The translations under genes were made by a program, and so were the position numbers. Positions 9,296 to 17,685 of a DNA stretch of 64,000 bases are shown here, piece by piece. Source of the stretch: Amylibacter sp. SFDW26. GTDB taxonomy: Bacteria; Pseudomonadota; Alphaproteobacteria; Rhodobacterales; Rhodobacteraceae. Each line of letters starts with the position of its first letter. Within the stretch, counting starts at the first letter, position 1. The stretch is from the NCBI RefSeq assembly GCF_009184395.1, contig NZ_WEIC01000002.1, positions 434,001-498,000 of the forward strand, in the 5' to 3' direction. A model generated the notes under the pieces. The model had not been told where the DNA came from. It searched no databases and saw nothing but the letters and a program-made list of their open reading frames with translations.

Positions 9296-10812
9296 ATCAG
9301 AGTTTCGCCCGTCATCTCATCGGGCTTCTCTAGGCCCATTAGTTCCAGCAAACTTGGCGCTAAATCAGCCAAACGTCCACCTGTACGTAACTTGGCCCCT
9401 TTTGGCCCACCAATCAAGACTACAGGTACAGGATTTGTAGTGTGCGCGGTATGCGGCTCACCCGTTTCTGGGTTTACCATAGTTTCGCAATTGCCATGAT
9501 CAGCACAAACGATCATAGCACCGCCTTGGGTTTCTAATGCTGGAATCACTTTCGCAAGACCACGATCAACTGACGCGCAGGCGGCTATAGCTGCCTGAAG
9601 ATCACCAGTATGGCCGACCATATCCGGGTTGGCATAGTTCACGACGATCAAATCGTATTTATCGGATTTGATCGCATCTACCAGATTATCAGTTACCTCA
9701 CCCGAAGACATTTCTGGCTGCAGATCATAGGTTGCCACTTTTGGACTGGGCGCCAAATAACGCTCTTCATCTTTTGCAGGCTGTTCAATGCCACCATTCA
9801 AGAAAAACGTCACGTGTGGATATTTTTCAGTTTCAGCAATTCGGAGCTGTTTTTTGCCTTTTGCGGACACCCATTCGCCAAGTGTATTTTTCAATTCTTG
9901 GTCTGGGAAAATACAATCCATATAGGTGCTGTGGCGTGAAGAGTATTCAGCAAAACCGCTAACAGTTGCGAATTTAGGACGTTTGCCTGTATCGAACCCT
10001 TTAAAATCAGGATCACCAAAGGCTGCCATGATTTGGCGCGCACGGTCAGCGCGGAAGTTTAGGCATAGAATACCATCGCCATCATTCATGCCTGCGTAAT
10101 CACCCAAAACACGTGGCTTGATAAATTCATCAAACACTTCTTTACCGTAAGCAACGTCAATGGCTTCGGATGCTGTGTCTGCTGTGTATCCTTTGGCATT
10201 CGCGATGGCTTCATAGGCTAGCTCAACACGTTCCCAACGGTTGTCGCGATCCATGGAATAATAACGGCCAGACACGGTTGCAATAAAAGCACCTTTTGGT
10301 AGGTCGTCACGAAGTTCTTCCAAATATGTACGTGCTGACTTTGGAGCCACATCGCGTCCGTCTGTAAACGCATGAATGGCGACGGTCAGGCCGGCATCCG
10401 TGAGCGCTTCTGCAGTGGCAATCATGTGATCAATATGCGAATGTACACCGCCATCTGACAGAACACCCATCAAGTGTACAATACCGCCCGATGCTTTCAT
10501 GGTTTCAATAAAACGGATCACACTTGGCAAGCTGGAAAATGTGCCGTTTTCAATGGCACTATCAATGCGACGTAAGTCCATTTCCACAACGCGGCCTGCA
10601 CCAATATTCATGTGACCCACTTCAGAATTACCCATTTGCCCGACGGGCAGACCAACATCTGGACCGTAGGTAATTAAGGTTGAGGATGGGCAACTTTCCA
10701 TAATGCGATCAAAGGTTGGTGTGTCTGCCAAAGCTACAGCATTTGCCTCTGTTTCAGGACGCAATCCCCAGCCGTCTAAAATACATAATACAACGGGTTT
10801 GCGGGCAGTCAT
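9289..10812 (-). CDS. gpmI: 2,3-bisphosphoglycerate-independent phosphoglycerate mutase
   Basis: 507 residues, close to the family norm. The glycolytic and gluconeogenic enzyme interconverts 3- and 2-phosphoglycerate through a phosphoserine intermediate with two Mn ions. The start motif VLCILDGWG, the nucleophile region MGNSEVGHMNIGAGRVV (Ser in GNSEVGH) and the metal-binding CADHGNCETM near residue 430 are all present. It is the first gene of the minus-strand run to envC, ctpA and rppH, an order I recognise from Rhodobacterales. Confidence 0.95.
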   Translation of the reverse strand: MTARKPVVLCILDGWGLRPETEANAVALADTPTFDRIMESCPSSTLITYGPDVGLPVGQMGNSEVGHMNIGAGRVVEMDLRRIDSAIENGTFSSLPSVIRFIETMKASGGIVHLMGVLSDGGVHSHIDHMIATAEALTDAGLTVAIHAFTDGRDVAPKSARTYLEELRDDLPKGAFIATVSGRYYSMDRDNRWERVELAYEAIANAKGYTADTASEAIDVAYGKEVFDEFIKPRVLGDYAGMNDGDGILCLNFRADRARQIMAAFGDPDFKGFDTGKRPKFATVSGFAEYSSRHSTYMDCIFPDQELKNTLGEWVSAKGKKQLRIAETEKYPHVTFFLNGGIEQPAKDEERYLAPSPKVATYDLQPEMSSGEVTDNLVDAIKSDKYDLIVVNYANPDMVGHTGDLQAAIAACASVDRGLAKVIPALETQGGAMIVCADHGNCETMVNPETGEPHTAHTTNPVPVVLIGGPKGAKLRTGGRLADLAPSLLELMGLEKPDEMTGETLIC

Positions 10813-10948
10813 TTCGTCATCCTTGTGATTTGCTGCACCATACTGGCGGAGTAGTTCAGGTTCAACAGGGGATGTGGATTCAAATGTTTTGTTTTGGTCC
10901 GAAATGGGAACCGATCTATTGTGAAGGTAAATTGATCAAAGGGATGAT

Positions 10949-11181
10949 ATGAGGCGGTTAAAACTTAATGTTTTCACATCTATCCTCGCAGTGCCTTGGT
11001 TTATGTTTCTCCTGGGGGTCAAATTATTGATCGTGAAGCATTGAAGTCACAACAACGGATCGAATTTATTCGAACCTTAGGTATGTGCCCAGATGATTCT
11101 AGGCTTATTTCTGCACGCATAAAGTATGCTGGTAGATATGCGTTGTCTGAAGCAGAAATAGAGCGCGCAAATCTTGGGTGA
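10949..11181 (+). pseudogene. Small single-pass membrane protein gene split by a frameshift at a G5 tract
   Basis: Two frames together look like one small gene. An ATG at 10949, with AAAGGG 5 nt upstream, encodes a basic start and a hydrophobic stretch (VFTSILAVPWFMFLLG) and then runs to a stop at 11042. The second frame continues to 11181 with a well-behaved soluble segment (QIIDREALKSQQRIEF onward) but has only a TTG start and no ribosome binding site. One extra G in the GGGGG run at 11014-11018 would join them into about 77 residues (FLLG-GQIIDREAL). This may be a sequencing error, a recent mutation or slippage. Function unknown. Confidence 0.55.
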
Positions 11182-11187
11182 TTAAAT

Positions 11188-12090
11188 TTAGGACAGTTCG
11201 TCTATTATCCAGTCAAGTAAGACTGATGTGTCTTCGCGCATTTCAAATTCTGAAGGCCGATAAACAGAAATTCCGTCAGGCAATAACATTTGTTCGTTGA
11301 ATGGTTTAATTAAAAGGCCGTCATCTATCAGCTGCTTGGCAGTGTGACCCCACCCCAATGCGATGCCGTGCCCTTCTATAGTGGCTTGGATCATCATTGG
11401 AAAACTGTCATAAACTTCGCCTTTTGTTTGGACGCGAATATCTATGCCAAGCTTTGCAAACCATTCATCCCATGTGGTCCAGTCTTGGGGTGTGGTTACA
11501 TGATGTAACAAGCGATACTGGGGGATATTTTTTATCGATAGTGGTTTGGAGAAATTACTTTGATATTTTGGGCTGCATATTGGGAATACTGTGTCAGGGG
11601 TGGTGTGCAAGCATTTCGCATTACCGCTGTCACGGTTTGAGGTTTGTAAAGCTAGATCAAATCGCTCTGATGCTTGTGTGATTGGTAACGTTGAAACGGC
11701 CACTCTGACCGCGATGTTAGGGTTCTTTTGGTAAAACTGGGATAACCGTGGCATCAGCCAATACAACCCTTCGCAGAGTTGTGCATGCAACACGATTTCA
11801 CCATCAGAGGATTTATGGCGCAGCCCCTGTGTAAAGTCGCTAAGTGTAAAAAGCGTTTCGGCAACAACTTTTTGTAATTCGCGACCATCTTGGGTTAAGA
11901 ACAGTGCCCTGTTTCGCCGCTCAAATAACTGGATACCAATATTTTGTTCCAAGGCGCGAATCTGTTTACTAATGGCGGCTTGCGTGAGGCCAAGTTCATA
12001 ACCCGCTTTGGTGATACTGCCCAATCTTGCTGTAGCCTCAAATGGCAACAAGCTAGAAAGTGGGGGCAACGTTCTGCGTAAATTTTGCAT
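11188..12090 (-). CDS. LysR-family transcriptional regulator (GcvA-like)
   Basis: 300 residues. The N-terminal winged helix-turn-helix (residues 8-68) shows FEATARLGSITKAGYELGLTQAAISKQIRALEQNIGIQLFERRNR, the LysR pattern in its GcvA-like form. The remainder is a periplasmic-binding-protein-like effector domain. It is divergent from a DMT exporter with 92 AT-rich bases between, the usual arrangement in which the regulator controls the neighbour. The effector is unknown. Confidence 0.9.
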   Translation of the reverse strand: MQNLRRTLPPLSSLLPFEATARLGSITKAGYELGLTQAAISKQIRALEQNIGIQLFERRNRALFLTQDGRELQKVVAETLFTLSDFTQGLRHKSSDGEIVLHAQLCEGLYWLMPRLSQFYQKNPNIAVRVAVSTLPITQASERFDLALQTSNRDSGNAKCLHTTPDTVFPICSPKYQSNFSKPLSIKNIPQYRLLHHVTTPQDWTTWDEWFAKLGIDIRVQTKGEVYDSFPMMIQATIEGHGIALGWGHTAKQLIDDGLLIKPFNEQMLLPDGISVYRPSEFEMREDTSVLLDWIIDELS

Positions 12091-12134
12091 AACTAAAAGT
12101 ATACTATTTGAGAAAATAAGTAAATTTACATGTG

Positions 12135-12149
12135 ATATTTTATAAATAT
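12135..12149. promoter_or_regulatory. Candidate LysR operator in the divergent promoter
   Basis: A perfect inverted repeat, ATATTT-TAT-AAATAT, sits mid-way between the divergent LysR gene and exporter gene. Its 15-bp size and T-N11-A form suit a LysR recognition site. In such AT-rich DNA a palindrome of this kind can arise by chance. Confidence 0.35.
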
Positions 12150-12182
12150 GCTTAATTTAAAGTTACATAATTGAGTATCGCG

Positions 12183-13094
12183 ATGTCTATGAAGCAAACG
12201 ACACTACCCGACAGAACAAGATTTGCCGTTATGGTGATTGTTTTTACGGTATTTGCACTTTCGCTTGGGGATGCGCTGATTAAAAACTCTAGTGCAAACT
12301 TGGTTTTGTGGCAGATTTTCGTGTTGCGATCTTGTTTAATTATTCCGCTTCTATTTGGCATTTTGCGGATGAAATACTCAACAGTTGGGATAATCCCTAC
12401 GGCATTTATATGGACACTCATCCGCAGCCTTATGCTGTCGTTCATGTGGGTTATCTATTACGCTGCTCTACCACATTTACAGCTATCCGTAGCGGCGGCG
12501 GCTTATTATACTTTGCCTATTTTCATCACTTTATTCTCTGCATTGTTTGTGGGTGAAAAAGTAAAACCACTTGGGTGGTTGGCAGTGCTGCTTGGGTTTT
12601 GCGGTGTCGGGTTAATACTGCAGCCAAAAGCAGACGATTTTAATTTCTATGCATTGCTGCCGCTGGCCTCGGCGGTTTTATATGCGCTATCTATGATTTT
12701 AACGCGCACGAAATGCAGTAACGAACATCCGTTGGTATTGTCGCTTGCACTGAATATCTCATTTGTTGTGGTCGGATTACTTGCGCCAGCTTTGCTGAAC
12801 TTTGCATCGTTCACACCTGATGCAGGTTCTTTCTTATCCACCAGTTGGGTGGTTCTAACGCAAAGTGATTTTATGGTACTTATCGTATTGGCGATCGCCA
12901 TTTTGATAGGCAGCATTGGTGCGGCTATTGCATATCAAATTGGTCGATCATCAGTTATTGCAACATTCGATTTTGCCTATGTTGCCTTTGCCGTTTTGTG
13001 GGGGGTTATCTTTTTTGGCGATATTCCAGATGTCACAATGCTGGCGGGAATGATGCTGATTGTTGTGTCTGGAATAATGGCCGTGCGCCAGTAA
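12183..13094 (+). CDS. DMT-superfamily (EamA) transporter
   Basis: About 303 residues with roughly ten hydrophobic segments arranged as two EamA repeats, including the inner-repeat motif AAYYTLPIFITLFSALFVGEKVKPLGWLAVLLGFCGVGL. EamA proteins are inner-membrane exporters of amino acids or other metabolites. The substrate cannot be read. The frame opens at a TTG (12171), but ATG at 12183 or 12189 is likelier. Divergence from the LysR gene suggests induction by an effector shared with that regulator. It ends head-on against rlmH. Confidence 0.88.
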   Translation: MSMKQTTLPDRTRFAVMVIVFTVFALSLGDALIKNSSANLVLWQIFVLRSCLIIPLLFGILRMKYSTVGIIPTAFIWTLIRSLMLSFMWVIYYAALPHLQLSVAAAAYYTLPIFITLFSALFVGEKVKPLGWLAVLLGFCGVGLILQPKADDFNFYALLPLASAVLYALSMILTRTKCSNEHPLVLSLALNISFVVVGLLAPALLNFASFTPDAGSFLSTSWVVLTQSDFMVLIVLAIAILIGSIGAAIAYQIGRSSVIATFDFAYVAFAVLWGVIFFGDIPDVTMLAGMMLIVVSGIMAVRQ

Positions 13095-13565
13095 TTATAC
13101 GCGGTGATAAGGGCTGCCTGCCAAAATGCTGACAGCGCGGTAAAGTTGTTCGGTTAGCATGACGCGCGCCAGCATGTGTGGCCAGACCATTTTACCAAAG
13201 GAGATAGAGTAATGTGCTTGTGCGCGCAGTTCCTTGATAATGCCATCTGCGCCACCAATCACAAAGCATATGCAGGATGGGCCGTCATCCCGCCAGCGCG
13301 CCAATTGTTGCGCGAACTCTGGGGATGAAATCAGTTTGCCGCGTTCATCAAGTGTGACAATCACAGACCCTTTGGGAATGGATTTAAGCAATAGATCTGC
13401 TTCGGCTGATTGGCCGCCGCCTTTTTTGTCTTCGACTTCCACGATGGTACACTCGGTAAAACCCAATGCTTTACCACTGCGTTCAAAGCGCGTTACATAA
13501 TCATCGATAAGGTCTTTTTCGGGGCCATTACGCAGGCGACCAACAACTGAAAGCTGGACGCGCAT
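13095..13565 (-). CDS. rlmH: 23S rRNA (pseudouridine-1915-N3)-methyltransferase
   Basis: 156 residues, the normal SPOUT-family RlmH length. The enzyme uses S-adenosylmethionine to methylate pseudouridine 1915 in helix 69 of 23S rRNA on 70S ribosomes. The trefoil-knot signature is FVIGGADGI and SFGKMVWPHMLARVMLTEQLYRA near the C-terminus, ending in the usual PYHRV. It lies 3 nt downstream of rsfS, the common bacterial pairing of two ribosome-associated factors. Confidence 0.96.
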   Translation of the reverse strand: MRVQLSVVGRLRNGPEKDLIDDYVTRFERSGKALGFTECTIVEVEDKKGGGQSAEADLLLKSIPKGSVIVTLDERGKLISSPEFAQQLARWRDDGPSCICFVIGGADGIIKELRAQAHYSISFGKMVWPHMLARVMLTEQLYRAVSILAGSPYHRV

Positions 13566-13568
13566 GGA

Positions 13569-13976
13569 TTATACGTTTTCTGGTTCAGCCGATTGCAGCC
13601 ACAGTTTCTCCAACTGATAGAACTCGCGCACTTCAGGGCGGAAGATGTGGATGATGATATCACCTGCATCGATCAAAACCCAATCGCCAGCGCCTTTGCC
13701 TTCCATGCGTGCAATCACACCCATGTTTTGCTTAAGGTTATCTACCAACTTTTCAGAAATCGCAGAAACTTGGCGTGTAGAACGACCTGTCGCTACGACC
13801 ATATGATCCGCCATCTGTGATTTGCCTTGCAACTCTATCGTTACAATATCTTCGGCTTTATCATCTTGAAGGGAGTTCAGAACCAGATCCAGCATAGACA
13901 TGCTGGGTATATTTTTATTCGCAGCGTCTGCTGCATCAACACGTTCAGTCAGAACCGTGTCCTCCGTATAGCGCAC
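13569..13976 (-). CDS. rsfS: Ribosome silencing factor
   Basis: 135 residues of the RsfS/Iojap family, which binds ribosomal protein L14 and blocks joining of the subunits when nutrients are short. Family motifs: DKAEDIVTIELQGKSQMADHMVVATGRSTRQVSAI and GDWVLIDAGDIIIHIFRPEVREFYQLEKLW. The start is a GTG at 13976 with AAGG shortly upstream. ATG at 13901 would give a minimal protein and is the alternative. Upstream lies a perfect short palindrome at 14044-14059. Confidence 0.94.
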   Translation of the reverse strand: MRYTEDTVLTERVDAADAANKNIPSMSMLDLVLNSLQDDKAEDIVTIELQGKSQMADHMVVATGRSTRQVSAISEKLVDNLKQNMGVIARMEGKGAGDWVLIDAGDIIIHIFRPEVREFYQLEKLWLQSAEPENV

Positions 13977-14043
13977 CGTACCTTGGTGCTAAGGTGATTC
14001 TAGAATACCAGACAAAGATTGACGGGGGCAAGTGACGAACGAT

Positions 14044-14059
14044 CACGTTATGTAACGTG
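14044..14059. repeat. Short perfect palindrome upstream of rsfS
   Basis: CACGTTA-TG-TAACGTG, 7-bp arms. It lies between the end of denD and the start of rsfS, both on the minus strand. No T-run follows it, so an operator is likelier than a terminator. Confidence 0.4.
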
Positions 14060-14073
14060 GCACATTTACGTCA

Positions 14074-15051
14074 CTATTTATGACATAGCTCTGTATCGAT
14101 ATAGGTCTGAATGATCGCTTTGAAATCTTTATCAGCCTGAAAGCCTAAGTTAAGAGCGCGCTTTGCAGCAAAGCGTTCAGGCCATCCCATAACGATGTTT
14201 TGTATGGCTTCATTGGGTTCACGTTTGATCAGTTTCACCACATCAGCGCCCGCAATATCGTGTAAGGCTTCTATTTGATCCGCTACAGTGCATGAAACAC
14301 CCGGCAAATTCAAAGACAGATGTTTGCCCAGTTGTGACGCGCTTATACTGGCGGCATGGGTCATAAAGCCAACGGCACTTTTAGGTGATGCAAACCAATG
14401 GCGCAGCGTTTCAGGGACGGGCAATATCGCCTCTTGCCCATTCAATGGTTCACGGATGATGCTGGAGTAGAAGGATGAAGCGGCAAGGTTCGGTTTTCCC
14501 GGTCGTACGCATATTGTGGGCAGGCGCATCGAAAACCCATCCATGAAACCCTTACGGACATAATCGGCAAGCAGCAATTCAACAGCGGCTTTTTGGGCGC
14601 CGTATGACGATTGCGGCGCTGTGAAAAAATCATCGGGAATGGTGTCTGGGTAGGGGCCGCTGAAGACGGCGAGAGATGAGGAAAAGATGACCTTTGGTTT
14701 ATAACGGCCGTTGGAGGCTTCATGTTCTGCACGGATTGCTTCGAAAAGGTTCCAAGCACTGCGCATGTTAATATCCCAACCCTTGGCGAAATTTGCTTCG
14801 GCATCGCCTGAGACAATAGCGGATAGGAAATAGATGAGGTCTGGTTTTGAGGCGGCTAATGCTGTGGATGTTTCTGGGTCAGAGATGTTGCCTGTCAGTA
14901 AGGTTGGGCTGCCTTTGCCATTCCATGGTGGCGTAATGATATCATGTAAGATCAGTTCGTGAGCAGTGTCGCCGCTTAAACCGTTTGCTGCAATATCATG
15001 GGCGAGTTTCTGGCCAATCATGCCAGCGCCACCAAGTATAAGAACTTTCAT
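14074..15051 (-). CDS. denD: D-erythronate dehydrogenase-like NAD-dependent epimerase/dehydratase (SDR)
   Basis: 325 residues, extended short-chain dehydrogenase fold. The NAD-binding GGAGMIGQK lies at residues 7-15, and the catalytic SSYGAQKAAVELLL supplies the YxxxK pair. The later segments MRLPTICVRPGKPNLAAS and FSSIIREPL-like SFYSSIIREPL are typical of DenD, which oxidises D-erythronate to 2-oxo-tetronate in four-carbon sugar-acid breakdown. The other den genes (otnK, otnC, otnI) are not here, so the substrate is inferred. ATG at 15051 is chosen over 15096 because GGGGAT precedes it and the Rossmann strand begins at once. The start lies 1 nt after the stop of a small unknown gene. Confidence 0.82.
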   Translation of the reverse strand: MKVLILGGAGMIGQKLAHDIAANGLSGDTAHELILHDIITPPWNGKGSPTLLTGNISDPETSTALAASKPDLIYFLSAIVSGDAEANFAKGWDINMRSAWNLFEAIRAEHEASNGRYKPKVIFSSSLAVFSGPYPDTIPDDFFTAPQSSYGAQKAAVELLLADYVRKGFMDGFSMRLPTICVRPGKPNLAASSFYSSIIREPLNGQEAILPVPETLRHWFASPKSAVGFMTHAASISASQLGKHLSLNLPGVSCTVADQIEALHDIAGADVVKLIKREPNEAIQNIVMGWPERFAAKRALNLGFQADKDFKAIIQTYIDTELCHK

Positions 15052-15052
15052 T

Positions 15053-15376
15053 TTATCCCCAAACCCTAAATGGTTTTCGGCAATAGACTGTTTCATAGCC
15101 TTGTAAGGTTAATTGTTCGTGCCTTTTACTTTGAGTTATAATCAGTTCAATCTTGGCACCAACACAATGTAGTAAAACATGTGACCGGTAATCTCTTACA
15201 TCTTCTTCGGATATATCATCATCAATAACAAAATCGCTTAAGCGTTCATTGAATATACCGCCGTTTATAATTTTATTAAAATCATAAATTAGCTGATTGT
15301 CATGATTAACAAGGCATAAGCTTTCGCCATAGAAAAACTCGTCATTACGATTCTTAGATTTGTGGTTTTTAGTCAT
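15053..15376 (-). CDS. Small protein of unknown function upstream of denD
   Basis: 107 residues, mostly polar, with an acidic stretch (DFVIDDDISEEDVRDY) and three cysteines. No signal peptide or known domain was seen. AGGGAC lies just before the ATG, although the spacing is short, and the stop codon is 1 nt from the denD start, which suggests coupling. The composition is AT-richer than the flanking genes, a possible sign of recent acquisition. It may not be a real gene. Confidence 0.45.
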   Translation of the reverse strand: MTKNHKSKNRNDEFFYGESLCLVNHDNQLIYDFNKIINGGIFNERLSDFVIDDDISEEDVRDYRSHVLLHCVGAKIELIITQSKRHEQLTLQGYETVYCRKPFRVWG

Positions 15377-15388
15377 GTCCCTAATGGA

Positions 15389-15422
15389 ATACTATGGACT
15401 TAAATTGTAAAGCCCATAGTAT
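15389..15422. repeat. Hairpin between ilvE and the small unknown gene
   Basis: ATACTATGG and CCATAGTAT form a 9-bp stem, which extends to 12 pairs with one mismatch around an 8-nt loop. It follows ilvE and immediately precedes the ribosome binding site of the next gene. No U-run follows in the minus direction, so it may act as an mRNA stabiliser or attenuator and not as a simple terminator. Confidence 0.45.
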
Positions 15423-15428
15423 AATATC

Positions 15429-16295
15429 TTAGCTACGAACCAATTTTTCGTAGCTTTCGGAAATGTCCCGCGCCATGGTGCCAACCTCGAAATTATAATC
15501 GCCGATTTGACCCACTGGCGTGACCTCTGCCGCTGTACCTGTTAACCAGCATTGTTCGAACCCTTCCAGCTCTTCTGGCATGATGTGGCGCACATGGGTT
15601 TTGATGCCCTTTTCCTTAAGCATGTCCAACACGGTTTGGCGTGTTAGGCCGTTTAAGAAGCAATCTGGGTCAGGTGTGTGCACTTCGCCGTCTTTAACAA
15701 AGAACATGTTTGCACCTGTTGCTTCGGCCACGTAACCACGATGGTCGAACATCATTGCGTCAGAACAGCCTTTGGCCTCTGCTTGGTGTTTGGCCATTGT
15801 GCAGATCATGTACAGACCTGATGCTTTGGCGAAACATGGGATTGTTTCTGGGCTTGGGCGCTTCCATTTAGAGATGTCCAATTTGGCGCCTTTGAATTTC
15901 GCGTCGCCATAATAGTTGCCCCATTCCCATGCGGCCACTGCCATGCGCACTGGGTTTGCTTGCGATGCAACACCCATGTCATTGCCAGAACCGCGCCAGC
16001 ATAATACGCGGACATAGGCATCGCTGAAACCGTTGGCTTTCATCACTTCGTATTTAGCGGCTTCGATTTCATCCACTGTGTATGGAATTGGTACATCGAT
16101 GTATTCGCCAGATTTGATCAGGCGTTCAGAGTGTTGAACGCTTTTGAAAATCTTACCGTTGTAAGCGCGTTCGCCTTCAAATACAGAAGAGGCATAGTGC
16201 ATTGCGTGTGTTAAGACGTGTACCTGTGCATCACGCCAAGGGATAAGCTTGCCGTCCAACCAGATTTGACCATCGCGATCATCATAAGAACCCAT
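15429..16295 (-). CDS. ilvE: Branched-chain amino acid aminotransferase
   Basis: 288 residues, fold-type IV PLP enzyme. It transaminates the 2-oxo acids of leucine, isoleucine and valine with glutamate. The family opening is GQIWLDGKLIPWRDAQVHVLTHAMHYASSVFEGERAY in outline. Later come the region around YICTMAKHQAEAKG, where the PLP lysine is expected, and EATGANMFFVKDG. A 167-nt gap containing divergent promoters separates it from petP, and the ilvE-petP-petR order is seen in Rhodobacterales. Confidence 0.93.
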   Translation of the reverse strand: MGSYDDRDGQIWLDGKLIPWRDAQVHVLTHAMHYASSVFEGERAYNGKIFKSVQHSERLIKSGEYIDVPIPYTVDEIEAAKYEVMKANGFSDAYVRVLCWRGSGNDMGVASQANPVRMAVAAWEWGNYYGDAKFKGAKLDISKWKRPSPETIPCFAKASGLYMICTMAKHQAEAKGCSDAMMFDHRGYVAEATGANMFFVKDGEVHTPDPDCFLNGLTRQTVLDMLKEKGIKTHVRHIMPEELEGFEQCWLTGTAAEVTPVGQIGDYNFEVGTMARDISESYEKLVRS

Positions 16296-16462
16296 CTGAA
16301 CATCCTTCCATCGTAGGTAGAGTAATTTTATTACCCGAAATTAAAAACTTGCGTTACAAAGTTGCAAGAAACTTGGATTTCGCTATCATTTGATTCTTGG
16401 AAAGTCAATAATACTGACGTAAATTGAATAAACGGCGTAATATTCGTGATCGGATGAAATAA

Positions 16463-16951
16463 ATGGTAGACTTGTCTAAAGCAGCAAAAGGGGAAAACTT
16501 ACTTTTCCTAACGGATGACCAACTGCTGCAAGGTATCGAGCTTATGTTCTTTGCATACAAAGGCTTCACTTCGGACCCCGATCAAATTTTGCAAAATTAC
16601 GCTTCTTATGGGCGCGCGCACCACCGCGCCTTGCATTTTATCAACCGAAACCCCAACATCACAGTGAATACGCTTTTGGATATATTGGGCGTCACAAAGC
16701 AATCGTTGAACCGTGTGCTTCGTCAATTGGTCGAAGACAATTTGGTGGAAAGCCAAGTTGGCAAACGAGATCGTCGGGAACGTAATTTGAAATTAACTGA
16801 AGCGGGACAAAATCTGGAACGCAGCTTGTCGGGCGCACAGCGCGAACGTATGCGCTCTGCCTATAAAGCGGCTGGACCTGATGCTGTGCAAGGTTTTCGG
16901 ACCGTTTTGCAGAATATTATGGACCCACAGATGAAAAGCCATCTAGAGTGA
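16463..16951 (+). CDS. petP: MarR-family regulator PetP
   Basis: 162 residues with a central winged helix-turn-helix: ITVNTLLDILGVTKQSLNRVLRQLVEDNLVESQVGKRDRRERNLKLTEAG. The partner gene petR starts 21 nt downstream. PetP and PetR were described in Rhodobacter capsulatus as an essential pair affecting respiratory and photosynthetic growth. The assignment here rests on the MarR-OmpR pairing and on ilvE upstream. The signal is unknown. Confidence 0.8.
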   Translation: MVDLSKAAKGENLLFLTDDQLLQGIELMFFAYKGFTSDPDQILQNYASYGRAHHRALHFINRNPNITVNTLLDILGVTKQSLNRVLRQLVEDNLVESQVGKRDRRERNLKLTEAGQNLERSLSGAQRERMRSAYKAAGPDAVQGFRTVLQNIMDPQMKSHLE

Positions 16952-16972
16952 TAGGGTATTAGGGGAATATTA

Positions 16973-17683
16973 ATGTCAGTACCAAATGTGAACGATGCCC
17001 ATATTCTGATCGTAGACGATGACGAGCGGATCCGTGGGCTGCTGCAAAAGTTTTTGGCCCGTCATGGGTTCTGGGTCACAACCGCCCGCGATGCAGCACA
17101 TGCGCGCAGATTGCTTGAGGGGCTGGATTTCGACCTGTTGGTGCTGGATGTGATGATGCCTGGCGAAGATGGTTTGACGCTGACAAAATCATTACGAGAT
17201 ACATTAACCACGCCAATCCTGTTGTTGACGGCCAAGGTTGAAAGTGGCGAGCGGATTATGGGGTTGGAAGCGGGTGCTGACGATTACTTGACCAAGCCGT
17301 TTGAACCCAAAGAATTGGTACTACGTATTAATGCAATCCTGCGTCGTGTCCCTGCTGATGCGCCAGTGAATGAGCCGCCTAAGACATTACAAATGGGTGA
17401 GGTTCGCTATGATGTGACACGTGGTGAAATGTGGCGTGGCAATGATTTGGTGCGTTTAACGGCAACGGAAAGTGCGCTGATGCGTATATTTTCGGCTGGA
17501 ACACATACGCCTGTTTCACGTGCAAAACTCGTTGAAGATTTGGGGCGCGACAAAGGCCAAAGCCAAGAACGTGCAGTGGATGTTCAGATCACACGTTTGC
17601 GCCGTAAGATTGAAGACGATCCCAAGAACCCACGTTACCTGCAAACGGTGCGCGGTGCGGGTTATATGTTGGCGCCTGATTAA
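16973..17683 (+). CDS. petR: OmpR-family response regulator PetR
   Basis: 236 residues. The receiver domain (residues 8-125) has the acidic pair in LIVDDDERIRG, the phospho-acceptor Asp in LLVLDVMMPGEDG, and the Lys in LTKPFEPKEL. The C-terminal winged helix (about 140-234) ends in TRLRRKIEDDPKNPRYLQTVRGAGYML. No histidine kinase is adjacent, so its phosphodonor is encoded elsewhere. It follows petP closely and is 2 nt from the deacetylase-like gene, so it may head a long operon reaching dxs. Confidence 0.88.
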   Translation: MSVPNVNDAHILIVDDDERIRGLLQKFLARHGFWVTTARDAAHARRLLEGLDFDLLVLDVMMPGEDGLTLTKSLRDTLTTPILLLTAKVESGERIMGLEAGADDYLTKPFEPKELVLRINAILRRVPADAPVNEPPKTLQMGEVRYDVTRGEMWRGNDLVRLTATESALMRIFSAGTHTPVSRAKLVEDLGRDKGQSQERAVDVQITRLRRKIEDDPKNPRYLQTVRGAGYMLAPD

Positions 17684-17685
17684 AC

